Shown: positions 9,263-18,347 of the stretch, piece by piece
Position numbering within the stretch: position 1 is the stretch's first letter
Layout: every line of letters starts with the position of its first letter
Origin: Bdellovibrionales bacterium
GTDB lineage: Bacteria > Bdellovibrionota > Bdellovibrionia > Bdellovibrionales > JAMPXM01
Length of the DNA: 64,000 bases
Assembly: GCA_016713885.1 (NCBI GenBank)
Contig: JADJOF010000003.1
Location: 434,001 to 498,000, forward strand
Reading direction: 5' to 3'
The notes under the pieces: model-generated
The model's database searches: none
What the model was told of the DNA's origin: nothing
The model's input: the letters and a program-made list of their open reading frames with translations, nothing else
Program-made: the position numbers and the translations under genes

Positions 9263-12045
9263 GTTCGAATTTTCAGCGGCTCTTATTGCCCAGCGAACTG
9301 AAGAATCATCCCGATGTTACAGGACTCCTTACTCGCGAGGCGGGAGGGAAGGCGCGAAACCTCTATCGAATGACGTCGCACGGATTTCCGGTGCCGGCGT
9401 GGTTCTGTGTCTCGGCTTCGAGCTTTCAAGAGTTCGTGCAACATAATGGCTTAAGGGTCGAGCTTGAGCGCATGCAGAGTATGCCGCTTGATCAGTTTGA
9501 AGCTCAGGCTAAATACATCGAAGAGATTTTTCTAAAAGGAAGTCTGAGTCCTGCTCTTGAAAGCGAAATTCAGACAGCTTTAAAGAATCTTGATCTTCAC
9601 GACTGTTTTGTCGCCGTTCGTTCGAGCGGTCTTGATGAAGACTCTGCTGCAAACTCGTTTGCCGGCCAGTTTTCAAGCTTTCTCTTTCAAAAGGGCACTG
9701 CGGCCATTGCCGAGAGCCTAAAGCGTTGCTGGGCCTCTGGCTTTTCGGGTCGTGCGATGGCGTATCGAGTGGAGCGCGGTATTCCGCTCAGCGGAATTGC
9801 TGTTGGTGTTGTGATTCAAAAAATGGTGAACGCGGACCGTGCGGGTGTTGCCTTCTCGCGAAATCCTGTTCGCGCTCTTGATCGAGACTCTCTCCTTATT
9901 GCATCCGTCTACGGCCTTGGTGAGGGACTTGTGAGCGGTTATCTTGAGAGCGATAACTACGATGTGTCGCGAAGCGAGCTAGCCGCCGAGCGCCTGAAAG
10001 TCACTCCGACTCTTGTTCTCAAGGATCAGGCGTTTAGGCAAAGTCCTTCTGGTGGCGTATCAATTGTGAGTGTTCCCGAAGTCGAACAAACGATCTCCTC
10101 GTTGAGTGAGAGTGAGATCAAAGCTGTTGCTCAATTGACCAAGCGACTTGAGGTTGAGCTTGGCGCCCCTCAGGACTGTGAGTGGGCGATTGAGAACGGA
10201 GAGCTTTATGTCGTTCAGACCCGACCGATCACAAGCCTTCCGTCGGAGGACTACTTTGACATGTCGATTCGCGGTCACATGCCGACACTCTGGGATAACT
10301 CCAATATCATCGAGAGCTATTCGGGCGTCACGTCGCCATTGACGTTCAGCTTTGCTTCTCGCGCCTACCGTCAGGTGTATATTCAATTCTGTGAAGTCAT
10401 GGGTGTGCCGCAGGCTTGGATTGATGAGCGAGAAGACGTGTTTCGCAACATGCTCGGCCTTATTCGTGGTCGTATCTACTATAACCTCGTGAACTGGTAT
10501 AAGCTCGTTCTTCTTTTGCCGGGATCAAGTGCGAACAAATCATTTATGGAAACCATGATGGGTGTAAAGCAGGGTTTAAAGCCCGAAGTCGCACCCGAGG
10601 TGGCCAAGCTCTTTGAGTTTGTTCAAAATCCACCACGCTATCGGCTGTCTCAGAAAATCAAGCTGACGGTACAGACGATTGTTCGCTTTCGACAGATCGA
10701 TGACTTGATTGCGACATTCAATCGCGGTTTTGTGGCGGCTTACGAAGTGGCTCGAAAGAAGGACTATCGGAAGATCGGATTTGATGAACTCGTTGCTGAG
10801 TATCACAAGCTTGAAGATCAGTTTTTAAAGAAGTGGCAAGTTCCGATCATCAATGACTATCTCTGTATGATCTTTTTTGGTCTTCTTAAATCACTGACCG
10901 AAAAATGGGTTGCGGCTGGTGCTGAGGGTGGTTCGCTACAAAATGATCTACTCTGCGGTCAGGGGGATCTTGAAAGCACTGAGCCGACAAAGACCCTCAT
11001 GAGAATTGCAGCGCACATCGATTCAGAAAAGGGATCGTTTCGCGATTGGGTTTTTAAAAGAGAATCCGACGACGGTTTGGAGTGAGCTTAGATCTCGTAA
11101 CGAACAGGTGTATCAGCAGTTTGGTGTGTTCCTTGATCGCTTTGGTTTTCGCTGTATCAATGAATTGAAGCTTGAAGAGAACGATCTGCATGATGACCCG
11201 AGCTTCATCGTCAATTCTGTGCAAAGTTACGTTCGCACTGGCTCCTACGATATCGCGAAGATGGAAGAGCGCGAGCGCGAGATTCGAGCGAAGGCCGAAG
11301 AGCAACTGAGCCATCGTTTGAGTGGCGTCAAGTACCACTTCTATCAATGGATCCTCAAACAGACTCGTCGGGCCGTTAAGAATCGCGAGAACTTGCGGTT
11401 TGCGCGAACGAAAGTTTTTGGTGTCGCGCGAAACCTGATTCGTGGAATGGGGGCGCAGCTTGTTCGCATGGGGCTTCTTCAAAACGAACGCGATGTCTTT
11501 TATCTCACGATCGAAGAATTGATCGCATTTGGTGAGGGCCGCGGTGTTACGTTGAATTTTGGCGAGCTCGCCACCATGCGAAAGCGTGAGTTTTCGATTT
11601 TGATAAAACACTCCCATCCCCAGATCGATTCATTTTGAAGGGCGCTGTTGGCGCATCGCTTCCGTATGCGCAGGTGCTCTGTGAGCTCGATCTTTTGAAA
11701 GATGAAAGGCCAAAGTCGGACGATCCAAATGTGCTTATTGGTACACCGTGCTGTCCTGGAATTGTCGAAGGCATTGTTCGAGTTGTTCGCGATATGAAAG
11801 ATGCCGAAGGCATTAACGGTGAGATTCTAGTGACGGAGCGAACGGATCCGGGTTGGGTTCCGCTTTATCCATCTTGTTCGGGGCTTTTGATTGAGCGAGG
11901 GAGCCTGCTTTCGCATTCGGCGGTTGTCGCACGTGAGCTTGGGCTTCCGACGATTGTCGGAATCTCGGGCGGGCTTATGCGAAAACTGAAGACTGGCGAT
12001 CGTGTTCGAATTGATGGCGCCAAAGGTGAGATGCGAAAGTTATGA
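9259..12045 (+). CDS. PEP-synthase-like / phosphotransferase (PPDK N-domain and PEP-utiliser His domain), two frameshifts
   Basis: Reconstructed protein of about 929 residues, starting at the ATG 9259 that overlaps the UbiA stop. The N-terminal ATP-binding domain shows GGKARNLYRMTSHGFPVPAW, RSSGLDEDSAANSFAGQ and CEWAIENGELYVVQTRPI. A long central domain of unknown specificity follows. The C-terminal swivelling domain carries the phospho-His in GSLLSHSAVVARELGLP. An extra base in T5A4 (11051-11059) and a missing base in T4 (11591-11594) split it into three frames; homology continues across both. The order and length resemble rifampin phosphotransferase or PEP synthase. In this operon a small-molecule phosphotransferase is more likely than gluconeogenic PEP synthase (inference). 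Confidence 0.82.
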
Positions 12046-13010
12046 ATATCAAAGCGATCACTCCTGAAGAGGCCGCGGCGTTTGATCCAAAGGACCCGGC
12101 GGTGAGGTTGATCTTGGGCGCTGTTCCCTATCAGCGCCAGTTCTTCGGTCTATTTGATTCGGCGGGCGTTATGCGCGCGCGAATTGGCGCGACGCTCTCG
12201 TATGAAAATGCCGGGACGATTGGATTTTTAAGAGGGGATCTTGGTCAGTCAGCTCCGCTTTTAAGCTCAGCAGAGACGTGGCTGAAGTCCGTCGGTGCTC
12301 CGCGCGCGATCGGGCCTATGCAATACAATACGTGGTTCACGTATCGAATTCGGGTCGACGAGGCTGGTGGTCCATCATTTATTTGGGAGCCTGAGGCATC
12401 GAGCGGTTTCGAACATACACGCTCAGTGGCTCAGGCGTTTGCGGGATATCAAGTTGTCGAGAACTACTCGTCAAAAGGCCTCAGTGGCCTTGAGCATTTT
12501 TCGGAACTTATTTCGCCAGATCTTTCTCTCGCGACGAAAAATGGATTCGTGTTTAAGTCGTTCACAGAACTCATGAGCGAGGAGGCGAGTAAGAAGAGCC
12601 TACTTTCGGCGCTCTACCGGCTTTCGATCGAGGCGTTTCAAGAGGCGTTTTTATTCACGCCGATCTCTGAAGAGGTCTTCACGGCGCTCTATGTGTCAGG
12701 TTTAAGTTTGATTCGGGACTTGTCGTTCTCATCCGTGGCTTTTTCGGCAAGCGGTGAGCCTGCGGCTTTTACCTTTGCGTTCCCTGATCAGGGCTATGTC
12801 GTCATCAAAACGGTTGCGGTAGGACGGCAGTTTCGAGGCCAAAGGCTTGCCAATGCCACCATGGCCTTTGCCGTCCAGCGGGCGAGAGAGCAGGGGCTGG
12901 ACAAAATGGTGCATGCGATGATGAGAAGTGACAACGTTAGTCAAAGCTGGGGCGCCAAGGCCTCGCTTCTTTGGGAGCATCGCTACGCGCTCTTTGCCAA
13001 AGACCTGTAG
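12042..13010 (+). CDS. GNAT-family acetyltransferase
   Basis: 322 residues. The C-terminal part has the GNAT acetyl-CoA signature: KTVAVGRQFRGQRLANATMA (R/Q-x-x-G-x-A pattern) followed by a helix and MMRSDNVSQSWGAK. The N-terminal half resembles a second, degenerate GNAT fold. It overlaps the PEP-synthase-like stop by 4 bp and therefore closes the coupled run ligase-UbiA-phosphotransferase-GNAT. It may acylate the product or intermediate of that pathway; the acceptor is unknown. Confidence 0.75.
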   Translation: MNIKAITPEEAAAFDPKDPAVRLILGAVPYQRQFFGLFDSAGVMRARIGATLSYENAGTIGFLRGDLGQSAPLLSSAETWLKSVGAPRAIGPMQYNTWFTYRIRVDEAGGPSFIWEPEASSGFEHTRSVAQAFAGYQVVENYSSKGLSGLEHFSELISPDLSLATKNGFVFKSFTELMSEEASKKSLLSALYRLSIEAFQEAFLFTPISEEVFTALYVSGLSLIRDLSFSSVAFSASGEPAAFTFAFPDQGYVVIKTVAVGRQFRGQRLANATMAFAVQRAREQGLDKMVHAMMRSDNVSQSWGAKASLLWEHRYALFAKDL

Positions 13011-13030
13011 TTGGGCTTAGCCTAAATGGC

Positions 13031-14569
13031 ATGTTGAATAAATCGATTCAGACGGCTCTTGTTTTGCTTTTCTTTTCGACACTCGCCCAGGCCTCGGTCC
13101 CCTACGCAAAGTGGACAAAGCGTCCGAAGCTTGCGGTGGTGATCGTCATCGATCAGTGTCGTTCGGATTTTCTCACGCGCTATGAAAGCAAGATGAGTCG
13201 CTCAAAGACCGGTGGGCTTAAGATGCTGATGGAAAAGGGCGCTTACTTTCCGTTTGCTCGATATGACATTCTGCAGAGCATGACGTGCCCAGGGCATGCG
13301 ACGGTTCTGACTGGCGCTTACCCGTATCAGATGGGTATTCCGCTCAACGATTGGTATGATGTGAACGCCAAAAAGGAAGTTTACTGTGCTTCGGATATCG
13401 ACGCGCCAATTGTCGGCCGCGACGCGAAGCCTGAAGAGGGTTTGAGCCCGCGCAAGCTCGGTACAACGACGGTGGGCGATGAGCTCAAGACTGCGGGGCT
13501 GGGCACGAAGGTGGTCGGCATCGCTCTTAAAGATCGTTCGGCGATTATGATGGCGGGGCATCGCGCTGATCTTGCGCTCTGGGTGGAGGACGGCCAGTGG
13601 GTGACATCAAAGTACTATCGTCCCGATGGCGCTCTTCCCGAGTGGGTTCTTCCGCTCAACACGAATCTTAAGAAGGATAGGCCCGACGAGAATGCGATGG
13701 CGACTCCGTTTGGTGTGAGGGCCACGACTCTAGCGGCGATCGAGGCGCTTCGCAAAATGAAGCTTGGTCGAAACTCCAGAACAGATATCTTGGCCATCAG
13801 TTATTCAAGCCACGATATGCTTGGCCACGCAGTTGGCTTACAGAGTCCAAAGATGGAAGAGATGACGCTTGCTGAGAACGAGAGTATTGGCGAGCTGATT
13901 CGTGCAATTGATAAAGAGGTGCGACTGCAAAATGTCGTGTTTGCCTTTACTGGTGATCATGGAGTTGCGCCACCAGTGGACGTGTTTAAACCGCTGGGTC
14001 TGCCGGCTGGCTACCTTGAGAACAAAGTGATTCTCGAAGAACTCAATCAGCATCTAGAGACCAAATGGGGCAAGAGCGAAAAGGGAAAATGGATTCTCAA
14101 GGCTCGCAGTTGGAACTACTATCTGAATCCCGAGGTGATCGCCGATCGCAAGCGCGATCGAACAGAAGTTGAAAACGAGGTGAAGGCGAGGATTCTTTCT
14201 GGCCCAACCGTAGGTGGAAGCCGCGACGGTGTGAAGTATGTTTTCACTCGAACCGAGTGGGAGAATCGCAAACTTCCGCCCGGGCAGTTTGAACGCCAGA
14301 TCATGAAGACTTACATCGTTGGTAAGTCAGGCGACGTGGTGATCATTCCCAAACCAAATTGGGTTGATAAAGGACCATTCGCGACACATATGACCGGCTA
14401 TAACTACGATGCTAGTGTGCCGCTTGTCTTTATGGGGCCTGGAATAAAGCCAGGTGTGTATGGCGAGAAGGCCGAGGTCGTTGATCTTGCGCCGACACTC
14501 TCATTTATTCTGGGCACCGTTGCGCCTTCAGGCTCTGAGGGGCGTGTGCTGCACGAGATTTTACAGTAA
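13031..14569 (+). CDS. secreted alkaline-phosphatase-superfamily enzyme (PafA-like)
   Basis: About 512 residues from the ATG at 13031, chosen because it gives a proper signal peptide (MLNKSIQTALVLLFFSTLAQA). Superfamily metal and nucleophile motifs in order: VVIVIDQCRSDF, CPGHATVLTG with the Thr nucleophile, SSHDMLGHAVG, FTGDHGV and HMTGYNYDASVPLVFMG. The order and spacing match periplasmic phosphate-irrepressible phosphatases of the PafA type and related phosphodiesterases. It lies 20 bp after the GNAT gene, so may be co-transcribed, but its periplasmic location makes a role in the same pathway uncertain. It ends just before a palindromic repeat. Confidence 0.85.
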   Translation: MLNKSIQTALVLLFFSTLAQASVPYAKWTKRPKLAVVIVIDQCRSDFLTRYESKMSRSKTGGLKMLMEKGAYFPFARYDILQSMTCPGHATVLTGAYPYQMGIPLNDWYDVNAKKEVYCASDIDAPIVGRDAKPEEGLSPRKLGTTTVGDELKTAGLGTKVVGIALKDRSAIMMAGHRADLALWVEDGQWVTSKYYRPDGALPEWVLPLNTNLKKDRPDENAMATPFGVRATTLAAIEALRKMKLGRNSRTDILAISYSSHDMLGHAVGLQSPKMEEMTLAENESIGELIRAIDKEVRLQNVVFAFTGDHGVAPPVDVFKPLGLPAGYLENKVILEELNQHLETKWGKSEKGKWILKARSWNYYLNPEVIADRKRDRTEVENEVKARILSGPTVGGSRDGVKYVFTRTEWENRKLPPGQFERQIMKTYIVGKSGDVVIIPKPNWVDKGPFATHMTGYNYDASVPLVFMGPGIKPGVYGEKAEVVDLAPTLSFILGTVAPSGSEGRVLHEILQ

Positions 14570-14585
14570 CGCGGCATTGCTGTAG

Positions 14586-14611
14586 CGCAGCTTCCGGCGC
14601 CGGAAGCTGCG
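14586..14611. repeat. 26-bp perfect palindrome, copy 1 of a REP-like element
   Basis: A perfect self-complementary 26-mer whose inner 22 bp (CAGCTTCCGGCGCCGGAAGCTG) recur inside the 40-bp palindrome at 40697. Each copy lies between two convergent genes. It has no T tract. It could be a repetitive extragenic palindrome or a hairpin protecting both 3' ends. Confidence 0.8.
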
Positions 14612-14644
14612 AGGTGTTATCCGCCGATCGGACCTGTCAGAGGC

Positions 14645-15640
14645 TTAGTTGATCAACTTTCTAAGAACTGACTTTTTTGCTTTGCATCGTGGCTGGTTCC
14701 AACAAGATTCAATAACCAGTTTTGCAGTCTGCGATTTTATTTCAATCTTCCAAGGCTTCTTAAGAATGCTGACATGAACATAGCTGGCAAAGCTATCGGC
14801 GAAATCGTCGAAGGGATTGGTTGCAGCATAAAGAGTCGGGAAATTTGTTTTCGCTATCTGCTGATATGTCTCGATCACGGCCTGTGCCGGCAGTTTTTTT
14901 GAATCTTGAGCGTAGTATGAGACCAATGATCTGTCTGGCCATTGACGACCATAGAGGCTAGAGAGTTTGCCACTGTTGACCTGCCATGATTCGTTGAAGA
15001 ACTGCATCTCAGACGTGATTTCAGTTTCCAGCCAGTTTTTACCCCAAAGTGGTGTCTTCAGATTCCGAATGGAATAGATGTGCCCGAACTCGTGAAGAAG
15101 AATGTATTGGAGCGCATTCTTGCGGCTATCATTCTTCTTTGTCTCAATCGTTGCTTGTAGTGTGATAGTTGAGTCGAGAGCAAATGGGGATGATTCTTTC
15201 CAGGTTGCCCATTCATTTGCTTTTCGATTGAGTACTGAAGCATCGAGAACAACAAACCCCGCAATGGGGTGCCCATTTCTGTCGAAGACGTAGTCGGAGT
15301 AGGCCGATCCTCCCAAATCTTGGACAAAGAAAATACCAACTGTTTTAGAAGAAATCTGCTTTCGGAGATCAAGAGGGATTTCCAGGAGTGCCGATTGGAC
15401 ATCGCCGACTAGTTCATTGGGAAGATCAACTGCTATTGGCCTATTTGGCCATCCCTGTTTTTCATTGTCCTTCTGAAGGTACTCAATCAGTTCAGGTGGA
15501 GCTCTTCGGACTTTCTTTTCGAGCTCGAGTTTTTGGTAGTCGCCCCAAAACGTTTCTTGCTTCACTGGCATGTTCGCGAGCTCACCGCTGAAAGCAATGT
15601 GACCTAGGCATAACGCGAAAACAAAAAAGATGAGGTTCAT
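14645..15640 (-). CDS. secreted zinc metalloprotease-like protein (HExxH)
   Basis: 331 residues with signal peptide MNLIFFVFALCLGHIAFSG. HEFGH at 183-187 sits in the helix context LQYILLHEFGHIYS typical of gluzincins. A downstream FDDFADSFASYVH (277-289) matches the usual 'EDFAE-FA-Y' third-ligand helix, but with Asp in place of the ligand Glu. Four Cys, two of them in a CWNQPRC pair near the C-terminus, fit secretion. Likely a periplasmic or exported peptidase; target unknown. It follows another secreted gene by 62 bp on the same strand and may share its transcript. Confidence 0.75.
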   Translation of the reverse strand: MNLIFFVFALCLGHIAFSGELANMPVKQETFWGDYQKLELEKKVRRAPPELIEYLQKDNEKQGWPNRPIAVDLPNELVGDVQSALLEIPLDLRKQISSKTVGIFFVQDLGGSAYSDYVFDRNGHPIAGFVVLDASVLNRKANEWATWKESSPFALDSTITLQATIETKKNDSRKNALQYILLHEFGHIYSIRNLKTPLWGKNWLETEITSEMQFFNESWQVNSGKLSSLYGRQWPDRSLVSYYAQDSKKLPAQAVIETYQQIAKTNFPTLYAATNPFDDFADSFASYVHVSILKKPWKIEIKSQTAKLVIESCWNQPRCKAKKSVLRKLIN

Positions 15641-15702
15641 ATTCTAAACCTATCGTTTGGTGACGGTCCTGTCCAGAGGATCGATGTTGCTTGTATTCAC
15701 CT

Positions 15703-17103
15703 TCAATTCGGCGCGGCTTCTGAGAAATGCCTTCGAGCGATCTCGAGTAGCTGTTCGGGATCTGATACTCTGAAGCTTTTCCCGCGGGTCCCTGGGATGC
15801 TTGTTCGCATTGCCGCAGCATCGACGAGAATGGGTGCGTTGGCTTGCGCATGTCCAATGTCGATCATGAGCGAGCTTGGCGACGTATCGTGTTTCAGTTG
15901 AAGTGAAACAGTAGTGCCGTCTCGACTGTGTCGGCAAAAAAGACTCAAACCGTACTGGGCCGTACAGCTTCCGTTCTTGATGATGAGGAAAGCGGCCTCG
16001 TCGGGAAAACCCGGATCATTTCTGAATATAAAATTCCACGCCGTGCGCTCTTCGAGAGTGAAGTGCTCAAGAATTTGATTTCGCAACTGCGTGATATGAG
16101 CACGATCGTTTTTTGTGGGTGTTGGTTTTGCTCTCAGTTTAGCAAGAGTCTTGAGCTCGGGCGGGACTGCTGTTGGTGGTGGGGTCTTGATCGGACTAAG
16201 ACGATTGAGGAACTCTGGAAGTTTCGCCGCTTTCGCAATGACTCCCGTTACAATGCCAGGTCCGAGCATTTTGCAGATGACGTCGTCTTTTTCGTCTTGG
16301 GTTTTCCCGAGAAAAGCGGCGTACTCCCGCTTAAAGACCTCACTAAAGTTTGAAAGGGCGGCACTGATTTTTTTGAGATCATCGATAGACCTTTGCCACC
16401 ACGCTCTTGGAGAATCGACCAGTGAATAAAGACTTGTGCCGCCGTCTTTGACGGCCAAGATCGGAGCCCAGGAGGCGTCAATAAATCCTTGTCGAATACC
16501 ATTGCCACAGCTAGGTGTTCCATCGCCGAGCAGTATTTGATGAAGAGGCGAGGTATCGTGAGCGAGTGTCTTTGCAGAGCTTGATTTGACCGCGGTCGGA
16601 TGCGTTGGGATGCTTTCGCTTGAAGCATGAGCCTCATCGATGAGGAGCGATCGCCAGCTGAGTGAAGCATTGCGATATCGTAAGCGAGTTGTTGTTCGTA
16701 CCTCATTTATCCTAAATCCGTAAAAGAACAGCGCGACCTGTTGTTGGCCGATCGTGGTATGGATCAGGTAGCCATCGGGATGCTGGAGTATCTTATTGAG
16801 GTATTCCGGGTTTACTCGCCGATTGACTGAAACAAGGATGGCTTTACTGACATCAGAGTTTGACAGAATGGCGTCAAGTCGACGTGAGCGCTTTTGCTTA
16901 TAGAGCGTAAGCCCGGTGCTGGCAGCGATTGTGTCGAGTCGAACCTGCGTTTGCTCTGATAGCTCGTATTGAATGCTTTCGACGAAATACTTCATCGTCG
17001 TTGGAAACGGCTGTGCGCCGGAGCTTCCGTGTGAGGAATGTGCCGTCAGCAGAGAGGCACAGAGCAGAAGGAGCGTGATCGATGTTCGGTGACAATACCC
17101 CAT
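15703..17103 (-). CDS. secreted hypothetical protein, 466 residues
   Basis: Signal peptide from the N-terminus (SITLLLLCASLLTAHSSHG). The rest has no motif I recognise. A central region (KDGGTSLYSLVDSPRAWWQR) precedes a helical segment and a Pro-rich stretch near residue 310, then a domain with paired Cys (NGSCTAQYG, SLFCRHS) ending in DIGHAQANAPILVDAAAM. It is directly upstream of the secreted metalloprotease on the same strand. A 22-bp palindrome lies about 110 bp before its start. Confidence 0.6.
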   Translation of the reverse strand: MGYCHRTSITLLLLCASLLTAHSSHGSSGAQPFPTTMKYFVESIQYELSEQTQVRLDTIAASTGLTLYKQKRSRRLDAILSNSDVSKAILVSVNRRVNPEYLNKILQHPDGYLIHTTIGQQQVALFFYGFRINEVRTTTRLRYRNASLSWRSLLIDEAHASSESIPTHPTAVKSSSAKTLAHDTSPLHQILLGDGTPSCGNGIRQGFIDASWAPILAVKDGGTSLYSLVDSPRAWWQRSIDDLKKISAALSNFSEVFKREYAAFLGKTQDEKDDVICKMLGPGIVTGVIAKAAKLPEFLNRLSPIKTPPPTAVPPELKTLAKLRAKPTPTKNDRAHITQLRNQILEHFTLEERTAWNFIFRNDPGFPDEAAFLIIKNGSCTAQYGLSLFCRHSRDGTTVSLQLKHDTSPSSLMIDIGHAQANAPILVDAAAMRTSIPGTRGKSFRVSDPEQLLEIARRHFSEAAPN

Positions 17104-17214
17104 ACATCATTGTTGCCCAAGCTCTATGGAAATAGCGAGCGCTCGACTGTCCCGGGAAAGTCACAAATGGGTAGGGTGGTGCGCCATTTGGTTTTCATTC
17201 AAAATATGCCGAAG

Positions 17215-17236
17215 TGTTCACAGTTTACTGTGAACA
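17215..17236. promoter_or_regulatory. 22-bp palindromic operator-like site
   Basis: Arms TGTTCACAGT and ACTGTGAACA with a 2-bp TT spacer are perfectly symmetrical. The site lies 112 bp upstream of the secreted gene starting at 17103 and 14 bp past the stop of the BtaA-like gene. There is no T tract, so a dimeric regulator's operator is likelier than a terminator. Confidence 0.5.
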
Positions 17237-17249
17237 GATGTTCGACACT

Positions 17250-18347
17250 CTAAATCCTCTCAAATATATCAAACTCATAAACGCCCGTCGTGTCGAGTTG
17301 CACAGCGCGTTTTTCTTCCTCTGGAAGTCGAATCCAGCCGGCGGCAGTGAGTTCGGGTGGGCGCCTGAGGAAACTTCGAATGACGACTCGTGAGCCGGGT
17401 CTTGTGTCGAAGGGCAGCGTCTTTAGCAAATTGCCGGCGATATCGGTCGGGAGATAGGAAATCGTATCGGAGAGGGAGAGGAAATCGTAAGTGTTTTGGC
17501 TGATCACGGTCGTGAGATCGGCCTTCATGTAGTTCACTTTCGTTTCCGATACCTTGATGGCCTCCAAAATATCGGTGCGGGCCTCAAGAGGGAGTCCCTC
17601 TTCATAGAGGATGCCGCCCAGGAATAAAACCTGAAGGAAATAGTTCTTTCGAATCAAAGTTTCCGTGAAAAGGCGTGTGAACTCCTCCTCGATGAAAACG
17701 CTCGGTGGTCGCGATTCAGTTTTTACACTGGCACTTCCTGAAAAGTGTCCCTTATAGAGGAACTTATTAAAGACAAACTCGCTGGCCGCGATTTTGACGA
17801 AGGCGCGAAAAACGAGAGGTTTAAAGTGTTTTTCAAAAAGCCTGCGCTGCTCTTCAAGCGAATGGGCTTCAAAGATAGGTCGAGAATCGATGCGCAAAAC
17901 ATCGCGAAACACGCGCCCCAGTTTTTGAAAGTGATTTTCCCAACGGCCAAGAAAGATAAAGCCGCGCGGCTTCCAGATGTGCTCGCGCTCGCGCCAGAAC
18001 GCAGCGGTCTCGGGTGAGAGATCGAGTTTATGAAACAAATCAAAACGACTGTCGTCGAGACTGGAGTCGTTAGGAAGGCCTCCGCGGTAGCCCATGAAGA
18101 AAAGAAATTCATCGCGGCTTAGGCAGCGGGCGGCGGCATGGCGGAGTTCGATCAGCGCAAGCTGTTCCGTTGATAGATCAACGACGTGCATCTGTTTCGG
18201 GTTGCGAGCAATGAGCGGAAGAACGCGTGAGCCGCTGCCGCCAATCGTAAACACGGATGAGGCGTTCGGCTTTAAGAGCGAGTGCTCAACACGCGTATCT
18301 TCGTTTGAAAGCGTGTAGTTGAGATTATGAAAGTACTGCTCGCTCAT
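17250..18347 (-). CDS. DUF3419 / BtaA-like SAM-dependent 3-amino-3-carboxypropyl transferase
   Basis: 365 residues. The N-terminal Rossmann-like region FTIGGSGSRVLPLIARNPKQ followed by MHVVDLSTEQLALIELR is the hallmark of DUF3419/BtaA proteins, which move the aminocarboxypropyl group of S-adenosylmethionine to diacylglycerol in betaine-lipid synthesis. A C-terminal methyltransferase-like block (FLSLSDTISYLP) is also typical. No BtaB methyltransferase is next to it, so the product may be an unmethylated lipid or something else. Its ATG overlaps the stop of the upstream barrel gene by 4 bp, tying it to the LolA-like gene. Confidence 0.8.
   Translation of the reverse strand: MSEQYFHNLNYTLSNEDTRVEHSLLKPNASSVFTIGGSGSRVLPLIARNPKQMHVVDLSTEQLALIELRHAAARCLSRDEFLFFMGYRGGLPNDSSLDDSRFDLFHKLDLSPETAAFWREREHIWKPRGFIFLGRWENHFQKLGRVFRDVLRIDSRPIFEAHSLEEQRRLFEKHFKPLVFRAFVKIAASEFVFNKFLYKGHFSGSASVKTESRPPSVFIEEEFTRLFTETLIRKNYFLQVLFLGGILYEEGLPLEARTDILEAIKVSETKVNYMKADLTTVISQNTYDFLSLSDTISYLPTDIAGNLLKTLPFDTRPGSRVVIRSFLRRPPELTAAGWIRLPEEEKRAVQLDTTGVYEFDIFERI

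Noticed and set aside
14586..14611. Palindrome as an IS end or phage attachment site
   Set aside because: No transposase, integrase or target duplication nearby, and a second copy sits in an equally quiet gap.
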